Shown here: positions 27,382 to 36,801 of the stretch, one piece after another
Layout of the letters: every line of letters starts with the position of its first letter
Numbering within the stretch: position 1 is the first letter of the stretch
DNA from: Chryseobacterium elymi
Lineage (GTDB): Bacteria; Bacteroidota; Bacteroidia; Flavobacteriales; Weeksellaceae
Length of the DNA stretch: 64,000 nt
NCBI RefSeq assembly: GCF_003385495.1
Contig: NZ_QNUH01000020.1
Span: forward strand, 1 to 64,000
Direction: 5' to 3'
The notes under the pieces: generated by a model
What the model was told of the DNA's origin: nothing
What the model saw: only the letters and a program-made list of their open reading frames with translations
Databases searched by the model: none
Translations under genes and position numbers: made by a program

Positions 27382-27825
27382 AATAAAAAGATTTAATGTT
27401 TTGCCTACTCTTTAAAGGTTTTTCGGCATCCTCCTATATGATTATTCTGGTTTAATAGATTGGTAATTTTTAAGTATTACCGGCATCAACTTGGAAGACG
27501 GTTTATGCTTTCATCAATACTTCTTTTAATGATGATTAAAAGCTTTACAATACTGATTTTCAATATTTTAAATCAATCAAAAAAGATCAAAACATAAATA
27601 TTTGTAGTAGTCAGCAAAGGCATGGAGAAATAATTTTCACCATTCTTAATTTTCCGAAATTACTGATCACCCACAGTTTTTGTCCGCAGTGAGTAATGAA
27701 TTAGTACTGATTTTTCTTCCGATAAAATACAGACCTGGATGTCAGGAGGAAGAAGTAAGGATTAGATTTGATTTTTTCATGATGTAATATTTGTTTTTTA
27801 GTTTTTGGTATTGTTTTTCCTTGTG
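27382..27825. other. Gap upstream of the lanthipeptide operon
   Basis: This ~440 bp AT-rich gap separates the TonB receptor gene (which ends here, minus strand) from precursor 2. It should hold the operon promoter, but no exact TAnnTTTG was found; the closest is TATGTTTTG near 27590 with one extra base. The 5' leader next to precursor 2 (27382-27432) is repeated before precursor 1. A minus-strand ATG near 27779 opens only a 12-codon frame and is not called. Confidence 0.4.
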
Positions 27826-30180
27826 TTAATTGGCTCTGTTCTTTTCGTCCAGCTGTATTTGTTTGGTGTTGCTTTTTACGTTCTTATTTCCAAAAGTATA
27901 TGTCATATTCAGCGTGAAACGTCTGGCATCGTAATAATTATTATAGTATTGGGTAAACTCGTCATAGAAGATTTTCCCTTTACTTTGGGTTCCTTTAAAA
28001 ATATCTTCTACCATCATATTGATTTTCAGCTTTTTTTCCATCAGTGAAAACCTTAACCCGGCAGAAAGGCTTGAAATATTCCCTATATATGTATTCCCTT
28101 GTTTATTAGGCAGATAGTGGTAGAAATTCAATAAAAACAATACCGCTTTTTCTTTATTAAGGGTAAAGGTATTGTTGATGGTGTAATACATAGACAGTCC
28201 TTTCTGAGGAACCACTTCAGGAATTGATGATTCGGATTCTGAGTAGAAAGACACCACATTTGTGTTATTTTCCCACCATTTCGTTATATTGGTATAAAGG
28301 TTGGCACTCAATCCTGCGTCATACTGTGTCAGGTAGTTTCTGTAATTAACTTCCTTGATTCCATCCGCCACTGAAGTGATCCGCCCGTATCCGTTGATCG
28401 TTTTCTGCCCGTATACCGTTACAGAATACTTGTTCTTGTACAGGTACGAAAACTCGATATTATGGTTATATGAGGGCGAAAGAAAAGGATTTCCGGTATA
28501 GAAAGAATAAGGATTGGAATACCATCTGAACGGATTCAGAGCAGTAAAACCGGGACGATTGATCCTTTTTGAATAGTTGGCAGAAATCGTATTATTGTCA
28601 TTCGGCTTGTACTCTAAATACGCAGAGGGAAAAAACCGGCCATATTCATTTTTGTTTCTTTCATCTGCTGTTTTAGAATAGCCGTCAATAGTGGAATATT
28701 CATAACGTATTCCTGCTTTTGCAGACCATTTTTCACTCAGGTCTTTTGACATACTCACATACGCTGCAGCATTATTTTCCCGGTATTCAAAAACGTTGCT
28801 TCTGCTTTGATCCAAAATATAGTCATAGCCATTACCGGAGGAGAAATATTTCACATTTGAATCGTTCATGAAATGCGTAAACTTCAATCCGGTCTCAAGA
28901 GTACCCCATTTAAAAGGAAGATAAAGATCTCCCTGTCCCGATATAATCTGATAATCAAGGTTACTTACGTTTCTTATTCTCTGGATATTCGAATTGATAT
29001 CGGTCAGTGTCTGAAAATGCACATCTGCATCAGGGCTGTTCGAGAAATAATTTCCGGCAATGCTTAATTTTTTTCCAAGAGAATCTATTTTATAATCGTA
29101 ATAAGCATTCAGTGAATGCGTCAGTATAGGCTTCCGGTGATCTGAAGTGGTCGTCAGCAGGGAATCCTGAATACTGTTTGTTTTATAGATCGATCTGTTG
29201 AAAATATCCATATCCGAATGGGACTTTGAAATATCATAGATCACCCCGATATTGGACTTTGGACTCAGCTTATAATCAAGACTGAAATTCGCCCCAACAC
29301 CTTTAAACTTATCTTTCCTTGTATCAGCACTCAGAATGGAATTTGGACCGATAATATCAATCAGCTCCACCGCCTTTGAAGGTCTGTCGTATTGTCTCAG
29401 CCTTAATGAACTGGTGATTTTGTTGGAATTGTAATTCAACGTCACATTATTCGCATTTCCTACGTATGTGGTCTGAATATAGGACGAACTCAAAATTCCG
29501 TTCCATCCCAATTTGGCATTTTTCTTAAGAACAATGTTCAGAATACCGCTATTTCCCTGGGCTTCATACTTTGAAGGAGGCGTGGTGATGATTTCAACCT
29601 TAGCCACATCATCAGAACGAAGAGAACGCAGATAATTGATCAGATCCGTACCGCTGATGTTCAGCATTTTATCATTTACCATAACCGCAACACCACTTTT
29701 TCCGACGATAGAAATAGAGTTGTCACTTACAGACAGCATCGGGGTTCCGGATAAAACCTGCGCCAGATCTGCTCCGCTTGAAAAGATGGAATTTTCTACA
29801 TTGAAAACCGTACGGTCAATCTTTTTTTCAATTAACTTCTTTTTCTTTTCAAGGGTAATTTCCTTGATCTGCTGCAGTTCTTCTATTCGTATTTCATTCA
29901 AACGAAGATCGCCGTCAAGCTTTATATTTTTTGAATACAGTACGTCCTTGAATCTTTTAACCTGTAATATATAAGTATCTTTAGGAGTGTTAATTGTAAA
30001 TGCACCTTTGGCATCCGTAATTTCACTTCTTACTTTAGTAGAATCCTGTTTAAGAAGCAATACCTCAGCAAACTCCACAGGAGAATTTCCTTTATTGAAA
30101 ATTACTCCTGTAATTCTGACGTTTTGTGAGGATAATGAATGGCTGACTGTCACTAAACCAACCAACATAATATATTTCAT
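27826..30180 (-). CDS. TonB-dependent outer-membrane receptor (OMP_b-brl_3 type)
   Basis: This 784-residue protein has a signal peptide (MKYIMLVGLVTVSHSLSSQ) and a carboxypeptidase-regulatory-like Ig domain (~22-95). A plug domain of ~120-240 contains DLAQVLSGTPMLSV, VAVMVNDKMLNISGTDL and YEAQGNSGILNIVLKKN. A long beta-barrel follows, with aromatic-ended strands such as NTISANYSKRINRPGF. The group imports or binds peptides, siderophores or polymers at the outer membrane. It lies just upstream of the lanthipeptide operon on the same strand and could handle the product or its target, but the 445 bp gap makes co-transcription doubtful. Confidence 0.88.
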   Translation of the reverse strand: MKYIMLVGLVTVSHSLSSQNVRITGVIFNKGNSPVEFAEVLLLKQDSTKVRSEITDAKGAFTINTPKDTYILQVKRFKDVLYSKNIKLDGDLRLNEIRIEELQQIKEITLEKKKKLIEKKIDRTVFNVENSIFSSGADLAQVLSGTPMLSVSDNSISIVGKSGVAVMVNDKMLNISGTDLINYLRSLRSDDVAKVEIITTPPSKYEAQGNSGILNIVLKKNAKLGWNGILSSSYIQTTYVGNANNVTLNYNSNKITSSLRLRQYDRPSKAVELIDIIGPNSILSADTRKDKFKGVGANFSLDYKLSPKSNIGVIYDISKSHSDMDIFNRSIYKTNSIQDSLLTTTSDHRKPILTHSLNAYYDYKIDSLGKKLSIAGNYFSNSPDADVHFQTLTDINSNIQRIRNVSNLDYQIISGQGDLYLPFKWGTLETGLKFTHFMNDSNVKYFSSGNGYDYILDQSRSNVFEYRENNAAAYVSMSKDLSEKWSAKAGIRYEYSTIDGYSKTADERNKNEYGRFFPSAYLEYKPNDNNTISANYSKRINRPGFTALNPFRWYSNPYSFYTGNPFLSPSYNHNIEFSYLYKNKYSVTVYGQKTINGYGRITSVADGIKEVNYRNYLTQYDAGLSANLYTNITKWWENNTNVVSFYSESESSIPEVVPQKGLSMYYTINNTFTLNKEKAVLFLLNFYHYLPNKQGNTYIGNISSLSAGLRFSLMEKKLKINMMVEDIFKGTQSKGKIFYDEFTQYYNNYYDARRFTLNMTYTFGNKNVKSNTKQIQLDEKNRAN

Positions 30181-30488
30181 GGTTAATTGATATAAACATT
30201 GTAAATATATAAATATTCTTAAAATATTTCTTATCTAAGTGAATAATATACTAATTTATAACAATTCTAAATTAGTTTCAACGTTCTCATATTCAATTAC
30301 TTTTAATAATTTTTCAACGCTTAACAAAACAATGACTAAAATTCAATAATAAAACTATGCATTGCCTTCTAAATGTTTTTTAACTAGAAACGTTTTAATA
30401 TAAACATAGAAATTAAGAATAAAATAAATAAACATAGCTGCTTTTACTCTATTATTCAACTATTATAAAACAATGAATTCCTTACCCG
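30181..30488. other. Divergent AT-rich intergenic region
   Basis: This ~310 bp, very AT-rich gap lies between the divergent TonB receptor and arginase-family genes. No ORF or RNA motif is visible. On the minus strand TATATTTA close to the receptor start resembles a weak -7 element. Confidence 0.4.
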
Positions 30489-30517
30489 TTTGCAAATGGA
30501 TAATTTCCGTACCTTTG
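30489..30517 (+). promoter_or_regulatory. Promoter of the arginase-family gene
   Basis: TTTG (30489-30492), a 17-bp spacer and TACCTTTG (30510-30517) match the -33/-7 pattern of Bacteroidota sigma-A promoters. The -7 element overlaps the possible upstream start ATG region at 30496, which supports the downstream ATG at 30532. Confidence 0.65.
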
Positions 30518-30531
30518 AGGAAATATCATGT

Positions 30532-31437
30532 ATGAAAAGGGATATCAATATTTTTGAGTTTCCTCTCAATCTGGGACTGAAGAAAAAGGAGCATGAAACT
30601 GAACCCGGCGTCAGAAAACTCCCGGACTGGCTCAGAAAATTTGATTTTCATAAGAAAATCAATCCTAAAAATATTTTCAGACTGGAAGCTCCAGACTATT
30701 CGATGAAACCTGATCAGGAATCAGGTGTTTTAAATGCGGAGGCCATTATTGATTATGCCCGGAAACAGGCAGATTTCATTTCAAAAAATCATCAGGAAAA
30801 TACCTTCAGCATCATGCTTGGAGGTGACTGCAGTATTCTGATAGGGACAGCTCTGGCTTTAAGGAAGCTTGGAAATTTCGGATTATTTTATCTTGACGGG
30901 CATACTGATTTTATTCCGGCTCATCTTTCCGAAACAACTGCTGCTGCAGGAATGGATCTCGCTATTATTACCGGGATGGGACATGAAAAATTAACCGATA
31001 TTCAGGGGCTTAAACCTTATTTTTTAGAAGAAAATATCTTCTGCGCAGGAAATGCAGAAACTGATGATAAAGAATATGTGGAACAGATCGTTAATTCTGA
31101 TATCCATTATTTTGATCTGTACCGGCTTAGAAAAAACGGTTTCGGAAAAACGGCTGATGATTTTCTAAAAATGGTCAACAGCAAAGCATTGGACGGATTT
31201 TTCATTCATCTGGATGTGGATGTTCTGAACGATCAGCTTATGCCTGCCGTAGACAGCAGAATGGAAGAAGGAATCGATTATGAAAATCTCCAAGAGATCC
31301 TGAAACCTTTGGTCCATTCTCCCCTATGCTTTGGAATAGAGCTGACAATCCTTGATCCGGATTATGATGAAAACGGAACCTATACAAAGCCTTTTGTGAA
31401 AAATTTAATTCGAATAATAAAAAATAAAGAAGATTAA
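30532..31437 (+). CDS. Arginase/agmatinase/formimidoylglutamase family protein
   Basis: The start at 30532 (MKRDINIFEFPLNLG) is chosen because the promoter -7 box covers the upstream in-frame start. The protein then has 301 residues. Metal-site motifs of the ureohydrolase fold are LGGDCSI (usual GGDHS, with Cys in place of His), YLDGHTDF (Asp-x-His-x-Asp) and IHLDVDVLND. The His-to-Cys change removes one expected manganese ligand. It may hydrolyse a guanidino or formimidoyl compound, but the substrate is open. It overlaps the HPP gene by 1 bp. Confidence 0.82.
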   Translation: MKRDINIFEFPLNLGLKKKEHETEPGVRKLPDWLRKFDFHKKINPKNIFRLEAPDYSMKPDQESGVLNAEAIIDYARKQADFISKNHQENTFSIMLGGDCSILIGTALALRKLGNFGLFYLDGHTDFIPAHLSETTAAAGMDLAIITGMGHEKLTDIQGLKPYFLEENIFCAGNAETDDKEYVEQIVNSDIHYFDLYRLRKNGFGKTADDFLKMVNSKALDGFFIHLDVDVLNDQLMPAVDSRMEEGIDYENLQEILKPLVHSPLCFGIELTILDPDYDENGTYTKPFVKNLIRIIKNKED

Positions 31438-32039
31438 TGAAGAAGACCATAAAAAGAACATTCAGGGTTTCAAAATATGTGATATACCGAGAAACGCTCG
31501 TTGACTATAAAGAGCACTTCTGGTCTTTTTTGGGCGCATTTGTCGGGATTGGAATTATTGCATTTATTCAGTCTCATACCTTAGCGGCCACTGAAAACAT
31601 ATTCCTTATCGGTTCTTTTGGTGCATCAAGTGTTTTGATCTATGGAGCTATCCAGAGCCCTCTTGCACAGCCCAGAAATTTGGTGGGCGGACATGTTATT
31701 TCAGCCCTTGTTGGAGTTACCATTTATAAGCTCGTTCCGGATATCATCTGGCTTTCCGCACCCTTGGCTGTGGCTTTTTCCATTGTACTGATGCAGTATA
31801 CGAAAACCCTTCATCCTCCTGGAGGAGCAACCGCGCTGATTGCAGTGAGTTCTACAGGAAAAATTCCTGAACTGGGATATTGGTATGTGCTTTCTCCTGT
31901 TTTATCAGGCTGCATCATTCTTTTACTGGTAGCCCTTTTATTCAATAACATAACTTCCAACAGAAGCTATCCTTCTCATACGAGGTTTAAACGGTTATTA
32001 AGAAAAAAACATGAACATCCACACAAAATGAAAAAATAA
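31437..32039 (+). CDS. HPP family membrane protein
   Basis: The 200-residue protein has about four transmembrane segments (HFWSFLGAFVGIGIIAFIQS, IFLIGSFGASSVLIYGAIQS, GGHVISALVGVTIYKLV, IWLSAPLAVAFSIVLMQY). The family motif is TLHPPGGATALIAV, and RNLVGGH precedes the second half. HPP proteins are inner-membrane proteins; some cyanobacterial and plant relatives have been linked to nitrite transport. The ATG overlaps the preceding stop by one base, so the two genes are translationally coupled. Confidence 0.88.
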   Translation: MKKTIKRTFRVSKYVIYRETLVDYKEHFWSFLGAFVGIGIIAFIQSHTLAATENIFLIGSFGASSVLIYGAIQSPLAQPRNLVGGHVISALVGVTIYKLVPDIIWLSAPLAVAFSIVLMQYTKTLHPPGGATALIAVSSTGKIPELGYWYVLSPVLSGCIILLLVALLFNNITSNRSYPSHTRFKRLLRKKHEHPHKMKK

Positions 32040-32043
32040 AAGT

Positions 32044-32388
32044 ATGAACTGTCTCGAATGTGGCGAAAAAATTATCGGGAGGTCTGATAAAAAATTCTGC
32101 AATGATGCCTGCCGGAATGCCTACAATAATAAGCAGAATAAAGATTCTACCAACCTGATGCGTAATGTGAATAACAGGCTCCGCAAAAATTACCGTATCC
32201 TTATGGAACTGAATACGGATGGCAAAGCGAAAATTGCAAAATCAAGGATGGATGGCTTGGGTTTTGATTTCGATTATTTTACCAATCTGAAAGTGTATAA
32301 GAACGGATCTGAATACAGGTTTATTTATGATTACGGCTATAAACTTCTGGAAGATGATTTTGTCCTGATCGTCAAGAGTCAGAAATAA
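32044..32388 (+). CDS. Small zinc-ribbon protein
   Basis: This 114-residue protein has an N-terminal zinc ribbon with C3-x2-C6 and C19-x3-C23 (CLEC ... KFCNDAC), as in DUF2116-like proteins. A basic helical middle (RNVNNRLRKNYRILMELN) and a small beta-rich end follow. It probably binds nucleic acid or protein. It lies 4 bp after the HPP gene and 24 bp before the epimerase gene, in the same run. No specific function is known. Confidence 0.75.
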   Translation: MNCLECGEKIIGRSDKKFCNDACRNAYNNKQNKDSTNLMRNVNNRLRKNYRILMELNTDGKAKIAKSRMDGLGFDFDYFTNLKVYKNGSEYRFIYDYGYKLLEDDFVLIVKSQK

Positions 32389-32412
32389 TTTTCCCACCTT
32401 AAATATTAAATT

Positions 32413-33324
32413 ATGAAAGAAATTGTTCTTATCACCGGTGCCGGTGGAATGATCGCACAGAACCTCTCAAAGAAGTTAGAAAATGAATACACTATAAGAT
32501 TTCTGACCCGAAAGAAAAGACGTGACAATGAATTTGAATGGAATATTAAAGACGGAACAATGGATGAATCTGCTCTTGAAAATGTTTCCCATATTATTCA
32601 TCTGGCCGGAGCCAACATTTCAGAAAAACGATGGACCAAGGAAAGAAAACGTGAGCTGATATCCAGCCGTGTAGATTCTGCAGCACTTCTTTTAAAGACC
32701 TTAAAAAAGAAAAAAATAAAGCTTAAATCTTTTATCTCTGCTTCAGGGATCAATTATTACGGAACGGTAACAACAGACAAAGTTTATACTGAAAAAGATC
32801 CTCCCGGAAACGATTTTCTGAGCGAGGTTGTTGTTTTATGGGAAAGATCGGCAGATGATTTCAAAGAACAAAATCTGGCAGAAAGGGTTGTGAAAGTACG
32901 GACAGCCGTTGTTCTTTCTAAAGAAAACGGAGCACTGAAGAAAATGGTTCCTACCATAAAATACGGCATCGGCTCTGCTTTAGGAAGCGGAAAACAATAT
33001 ATGCCATGGATTCATATTGATGATATCTGTTCTGTTTATCTGGCAGCTCTGAAAAACTCTGATATGGGTGGAGCTTACAACGCAGTTTCTCCTCAGCATA
33101 CTACCAATGAGAATTTAACTAAGAAAATAGCTGAAGTACTGAAAAAACCTCTATTTATGCCTAATGTTCCTGCATTTGTTTTAAAACTGATATTTGGAGA
33201 GCTGGCAGATGCTTTGCTGGAAGGTTCAAGAGCTTCTTCACAAAAGATACAGGATACAGGATTCCAGTTTAAATTTCCTGATCTGGAGGGAGCTCTGGAA
33301 AATCTTCTGAAAAAAGAGAAATAA
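32413..33324 (+). CDS. TIGR01777 family NAD-dependent epimerase
   Basis: The 303-residue protein is an extended SDR of the YfcH/TIGR01777 group. It has the dinucleotide loop LITGAGGMIAQNL, HLAGANISEKRWTKERK (the family's N-terminal signature), SASGINYYG with the active-site Tyr, and YMPWIHIDD. A C-terminal DUF1731-like part reads LKKPLFMPNVPAFVLKLIFG. The reaction is uncharacterised for most members. It ends the run that starts with the arginase-family gene. Confidence 0.88.
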   Translation: MKEIVLITGAGGMIAQNLSKKLENEYTIRFLTRKKRRDNEFEWNIKDGTMDESALENVSHIIHLAGANISEKRWTKERKRELISSRVDSAALLLKTLKKKKIKLKSFISASGINYYGTVTTDKVYTEKDPPGNDFLSEVVVLWERSADDFKEQNLAERVVKVRTAVVLSKENGALKKMVPTIKYGIGSALGSGKQYMPWIHIDDICSVYLAALKNSDMGGAYNAVSPQHTTNENLTKKIAEVLKKPLFMPNVPAFVLKLIFGELADALLEGSRASSQKIQDTGFQFKFPDLEGALENLLKKEK

Positions 33325-33354
33325 AAAAGCTTATTTACCTTAGTTAAACTACAT

Positions 33355-33777
33355 TCAGACCTTTATATTGTTCAGAATTTTATTAAGCAAAGCTGTTAAT
33401 ATCACTAATTCTGTTTTGTCTAAAATAGCACAAGCCTGATCTGCCACTGTTTTTCGGAAATCTTCAGAATTATTGATCAGAAACTTACCTTTTTCTGTCG
33501 CTGAAAGATTAAATATTCTTCTGTCTGAAATACTTTGCTTCTGCTCAACAAGATGATTATTGATCAGAAACTTGATCTGTTTTGAAATCGCTGGCTGACT
33601 GACCTTAAATGCTTCTGCAATCTGTTTTCCTGTAACCTGATGCTTCCGGTATATATATTCTATAATATTGTAATGTGTTGCAGTGACACCACTGATATTT
33701 CCCTTGTTCATATTAGCCAATATAAAACACTGAAGGTCAGTAAAAGTATTAAAAAATTGTTTTTTTTCTATTTCCAT
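33355..33777 (-). CDS. MarR family transcriptional regulator
   Basis: This 140-residue winged-helix protein has a recognition region GKQIAEAFKVSQPAISKQIK and a wing VEQKQSISDRRIFNLSATEK, followed by the dimer helix. It is divergent from a UvrA-like gene with only 47 bp between the start codons. The TTAACTTAGTTA palindrome in that gap is the likely operator, so it probably represses both genes. MarR proteins usually release DNA on binding small aromatic or lipophilic ligands. Confidence 0.88.
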   Translation of the reverse strand: MEIEKKQFFNTFTDLQCFILANMNKGNISGVTATHYNIIEYIYRKHQVTGKQIAEAFKVSQPAISKQIKFLINNHLVEQKQSISDRRIFNLSATEKGKFLINNSEDFRKTVADQACAILDKTELVILTALLNKILNNIKV

Positions 33778-33785
33778 AAAAATAC

Positions 33786-33814
33786 TTAACTTAGTTAACT
33801 ATTAACAAAGTTAA
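33786..33814. promoter_or_regulatory. Candidate MarR operator
   Basis: An imperfect palindrome (TTAACTTAGTTA ... TAACAAAGTTAA) lies between the divergent marR and uvrA-like starts. A related half-site, CTTAGTTAAAC, occurs at the 3' end of marR near 33340. Confidence 0.6.
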
Positions 33815-33824
33815 TGAAATTATT

Positions 33825-36074
33825 ATGAAAGAAATCATCATCACCCACGCAAGGCAGAATAATCTGAAGAATATTTCATTACGCATTCCAAAAAATAAAA
33901 TAACGGTCTTCACAGGAGTTTCAGGATCCGGAAAATCATCGTTGGTATTTGAAACGATAGGTGCCGAAGCTCAACGCCAGATTAATGAGACACAAAACAG
34001 TTTTATAAGAAACCGCTTACAGCATTATGGAGTTCCCAATGTAGAAAAAATAGAAAACCTTAATGTTCCTTTTATTATCAATCAAAAGAGGCTGGGAGGA
34101 AATGCACGTTCTACAGTAGGAACGGCAACAGATATCTATGCATCTCTCCGGCTTCTATTTTCCAGAGTAGGAAAACCTTTTGTGGGATATTCCAATGTAT
34201 TTTCTTTCAACAATCCTCAGGGAATGTGTCCCCAATGTGAAGGCTTAGGCTATGTGCAGACCGTGAATACAGAAACTCTTTTTGACAAAAATAAATCACT
34301 GAATGAAGGTGCCATACAGTTTCCCACATTTCAGCCTGGAGGATGGAGGCTGACACGCTATATTTATTCAGGGTATTTTGACAATGACAAAAAGCTTAAA
34401 GACTTTACAGAAAAAGAATGGGAAATGTTGTTGAATGCCAAAGAACATATTCCCAAAAATCCGGCTAAAGAATGGGGAAAAACAGTCCGGTATAAAGGTG
34501 TAATTCCGAGAATTGAAAGTTCATTTCTGAAAAAGGATTCTAAGGAAAATATTACCCGAAAAGATACTTTAAAAAAGGTGATCATTACTAAACCTTGTCC
34601 GCTTTGCCAGGGTAAACGGCTTAATTCAAAGGTTTTGTCCTGCAAGATTGAAGGTAAAAGCATTGCAGACTGTGCATCATTATCCATTGATGAACTTTTC
34701 GTTTTTATTCAGAACTTATCATCTGAAATGTATTCTTCTGTAATCAATGAGTTGATAAAAAAGCTTCAGAATCTTATTGATATAGGTTTGCAGTATCTTA
34801 CACTGGACAGGCAAACTGACACGCTCTCCGGAGGAGAATCCCAGCGGATAAAAATGGTAAAACAGCTGGGAAACAGCCTTGTGGATCTGCTGTATATTTT
34901 TGATGAACCCAGTATAGGCCTCCATCCTAAAGATATTGACCATATTGTAGAGATCATTAAAAAAATAAGAGATAAAGGCAATACCGTCTTAATTGTTGAA
35001 CATGACCCGGACCTTATCAAAATAGCTGATCTTATTGTTGATATGGGACCTGATTCAGGAAAAAACGGCGGTGAAATTATGTATCAGGGAACTTTTAATC
35101 ATTTAAAAAATGCGAATGGTAAAACGGCCGGCTATTTCAAAAAAGCCCGTACTTACAATAAAGTTCCAAGATCAGCAAAAGGTTATCTGGAAATTAAAAA
35201 TGCCCATCTTCATAACCTAAAAAATGTCAGTGTAAAAATACCTACAGGCATAATGAATGTCGTAACCGGTGTGGCGGGATCTGGGAAAAGTACTTTGATC
35301 AATAAAGTTTTACCCTTATCTTATCCGGTAACCGTAGTAGATCAATCTGTTTTTACAGCCAGTATCCGTTCAAATCTGTTAACGTATCTCAATCTGTCAA
35401 ATACTGTCAGAAAACTTTTCTCCAATGTCAATAATGTTTCTGAAAAACTTTTCAGCCGCAACGGTGAAGGCGCCTGTTCCAATTGCAGGGGGCTGGGCGT
35501 GGAAAAAATAGATCTTGCTTTTATGGATGATATTGAACAGCTTTGTGAAGTCTGTCACGGATCAGGATATAAGCCTGAAGTTTTACAATATTTATACCAA
35601 GGCAAAAATATCGCTGATATCATGAATATGACCGTTCTGGAAGCTCTGCAGTTTTTTCCCGGACCCGGATTTGAACATGAACTCAGCCTGCTGATTCAAT
35701 TAGGACTGGATTATCTGACTCTGGGACAGCGGCTGGACAGCTTCTCCGGAGGTGAAAGACAGCGCTTAAAACTTACCAAAGAGCTGAACCGTACGGATAA
35801 AATTATTGTTCTGGATGAGCCCAGTACAGGCCTCCACCCTATTGATAATGAAAAGCTGCTTTCTTTCTTTGATGAACTGGTGAATGGTGGAAATACCCTC
35901 ATCGTTATTGAACATAACCTGGACATTATAGCTCAGGCAGACTGGATCATTGATATTGGCCCCGGAGCGGGAAAACTGGGTGGGACTATTGTATTCGAAG
36001 GAATCGTAAAAGAACTCTTATTAGCACAGCATTCCCAAACTTCTGTTTATTTAAGAAAACATTTGGAAGCATAG
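33825..36074 (+). CDS. Short UvrA paralog (UvrA2/DrrC-like ABC ATPase)
   Basis: At 749 residues it is ~190 shorter than canonical UvrA. It keeps two ABC ATPase modules: Walker A GVSGSGKSSLVFET with signature LSGGESQRIKM, and GVAGSGKSTLINK with FSGGERQRLKL. Zinc-finger cysteines are CPQCEGLGY and CSNCRGLG ... CEVCHGSGY. The missing length probably includes the UvrB-interaction region, so it is unlikely to act in normal excision repair. Relatives such as DrrC are linked to resistance to DNA-binding drugs, and the divergent MarR regulator fits an inducible role. Confidence 0.88.
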   Translation: MKEIIITHARQNNLKNISLRIPKNKITVFTGVSGSGKSSLVFETIGAEAQRQINETQNSFIRNRLQHYGVPNVEKIENLNVPFIINQKRLGGNARSTVGTATDIYASLRLLFSRVGKPFVGYSNVFSFNNPQGMCPQCEGLGYVQTVNTETLFDKNKSLNEGAIQFPTFQPGGWRLTRYIYSGYFDNDKKLKDFTEKEWEMLLNAKEHIPKNPAKEWGKTVRYKGVIPRIESSFLKKDSKENITRKDTLKKVIITKPCPLCQGKRLNSKVLSCKIEGKSIADCASLSIDELFVFIQNLSSEMYSSVINELIKKLQNLIDIGLQYLTLDRQTDTLSGGESQRIKMVKQLGNSLVDLLYIFDEPSIGLHPKDIDHIVEIIKKIRDKGNTVLIVEHDPDLIKIADLIVDMGPDSGKNGGEIMYQGTFNHLKNANGKTAGYFKKARTYNKVPRSAKGYLEIKNAHLHNLKNVSVKIPTGIMNVVTGVAGSGKSTLINKVLPLSYPVTVVDQSVFTASIRSNLLTYLNLSNTVRKLFSNVNNVSEKLFSRNGEGACSNCRGLGVEKIDLAFMDDIEQLCEVCHGSGYKPEVLQYLYQGKNIADIMNMTVLEALQFFPGPGFEHELSLLIQLGLDYLTLGQRLDSFSGGERQRLKLTKELNRTDKIIVLDEPSTGLHPIDNEKLLSFFDELVNGGNTLIVIEHNLDIIAQADWIIDIGPGAGKLGGTIVFEGIVKELLLAQHSQTSVYLRKHLEA

Positions 36075-36214
36075 GAGTTATAGCATAATTTATTTTTTAT
36101 AAATCGTGTAGATTTTAAAGGTATTTTAAATGTCTGTTGGAAAAGAAATATTAATTTAGCATTTCATATCACAAGCCTAGTCAGGCATTATCACTTAATA
36201 TAGAAGCAAGCCCA

Positions 36215-36796
36215 ATGCAGAACCCAAACATTAGTATTCTTAAAACAGAAATTTTATCAGACAACTGGTATACACTCAATAAAGTCACTTACAGCATTAC
36301 AAAAAAGGACGGAACCACAGAAACCCAAAGCAGAGAAGCTTACGACAGAGGAAACGGAGCGGTTATCCTGCTATATAATAAGGTTTCAGGCACTGTGATT
36401 TTAACCAGGCAGTTCAGGCTTCCTACTTTCATCAATGGAAATCCTACAGGGATGCTTATTGAAGCGTGCGCTGGCCTTTTGGACAATGACAACCCCGAAG
36501 ACTGTATAAAAAGAGAGACAGAAGAGGAAACAGGCTATAAAATTTCAAAGGTGGAGAAAGTGTTCGAGGCCTATATGTCTCCCGGTTCCGTAACAGAAAT
36601 CCTGCATTTTTTCATCGCTGAATATTCTTCTGAAATGAAGATCGCAAACGGTGGCGGACTTCAGGAGGAAGGTGAAAATATTGAAGTTTTGGAACTTTCT
36701 TTTAATGATGCTCTTGCTATGATAGAAAGCGGAGAAGTCATGGATGCCAAAACCATCATGCTGCTGCAGTATTTACGCATCAAAAGTATTGTATAG
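36215..36796 (+). CDS. nudK: NUDIX hydrolase, NudK-like (GDP-mannose pyrophosphatase type)
   Basis: The 193-residue protein has a NUDIX box in the C-terminal half (AGLLDNDNPEDCIKRETEEE then TGYKI). It is preceded by RGNGAVILLYNK and TVILTRQFRLPTFING, typical of NudK and ADP-sugar pyrophosphatases. YMSPGSVTEILHFFIAEY follows the box, as in the NudK group. It hydrolyses nucleoside diphosphate sugars, probably GDP-mannose, with magnesium. A secreted-protein gene begins 5 bp later. Confidence 0.82.
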   Translation: MQNPNISILKTEILSDNWYTLNKVTYSITKKDGTTETQSREAYDRGNGAVILLYNKVSGTVILTRQFRLPTFINGNPTGMLIEACAGLLDNDNPEDCIKRETEEETGYKISKVEKVFEAYMSPGSVTEILHFFIAEYSSEMKIANGGGLQEEGENIEVLELSFNDALAMIESGEVMDAKTIMLLQYLRIKSIV

Positions 36797-36801
36797 AAAT
36801 A

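Noticed and set aside
27745..27779. Minus-strand 12-codon frame (MKKSNLILTSSS) before the lanthipeptide operon
   Set aside because: Too short, with a stop at once after and no leader or core features.
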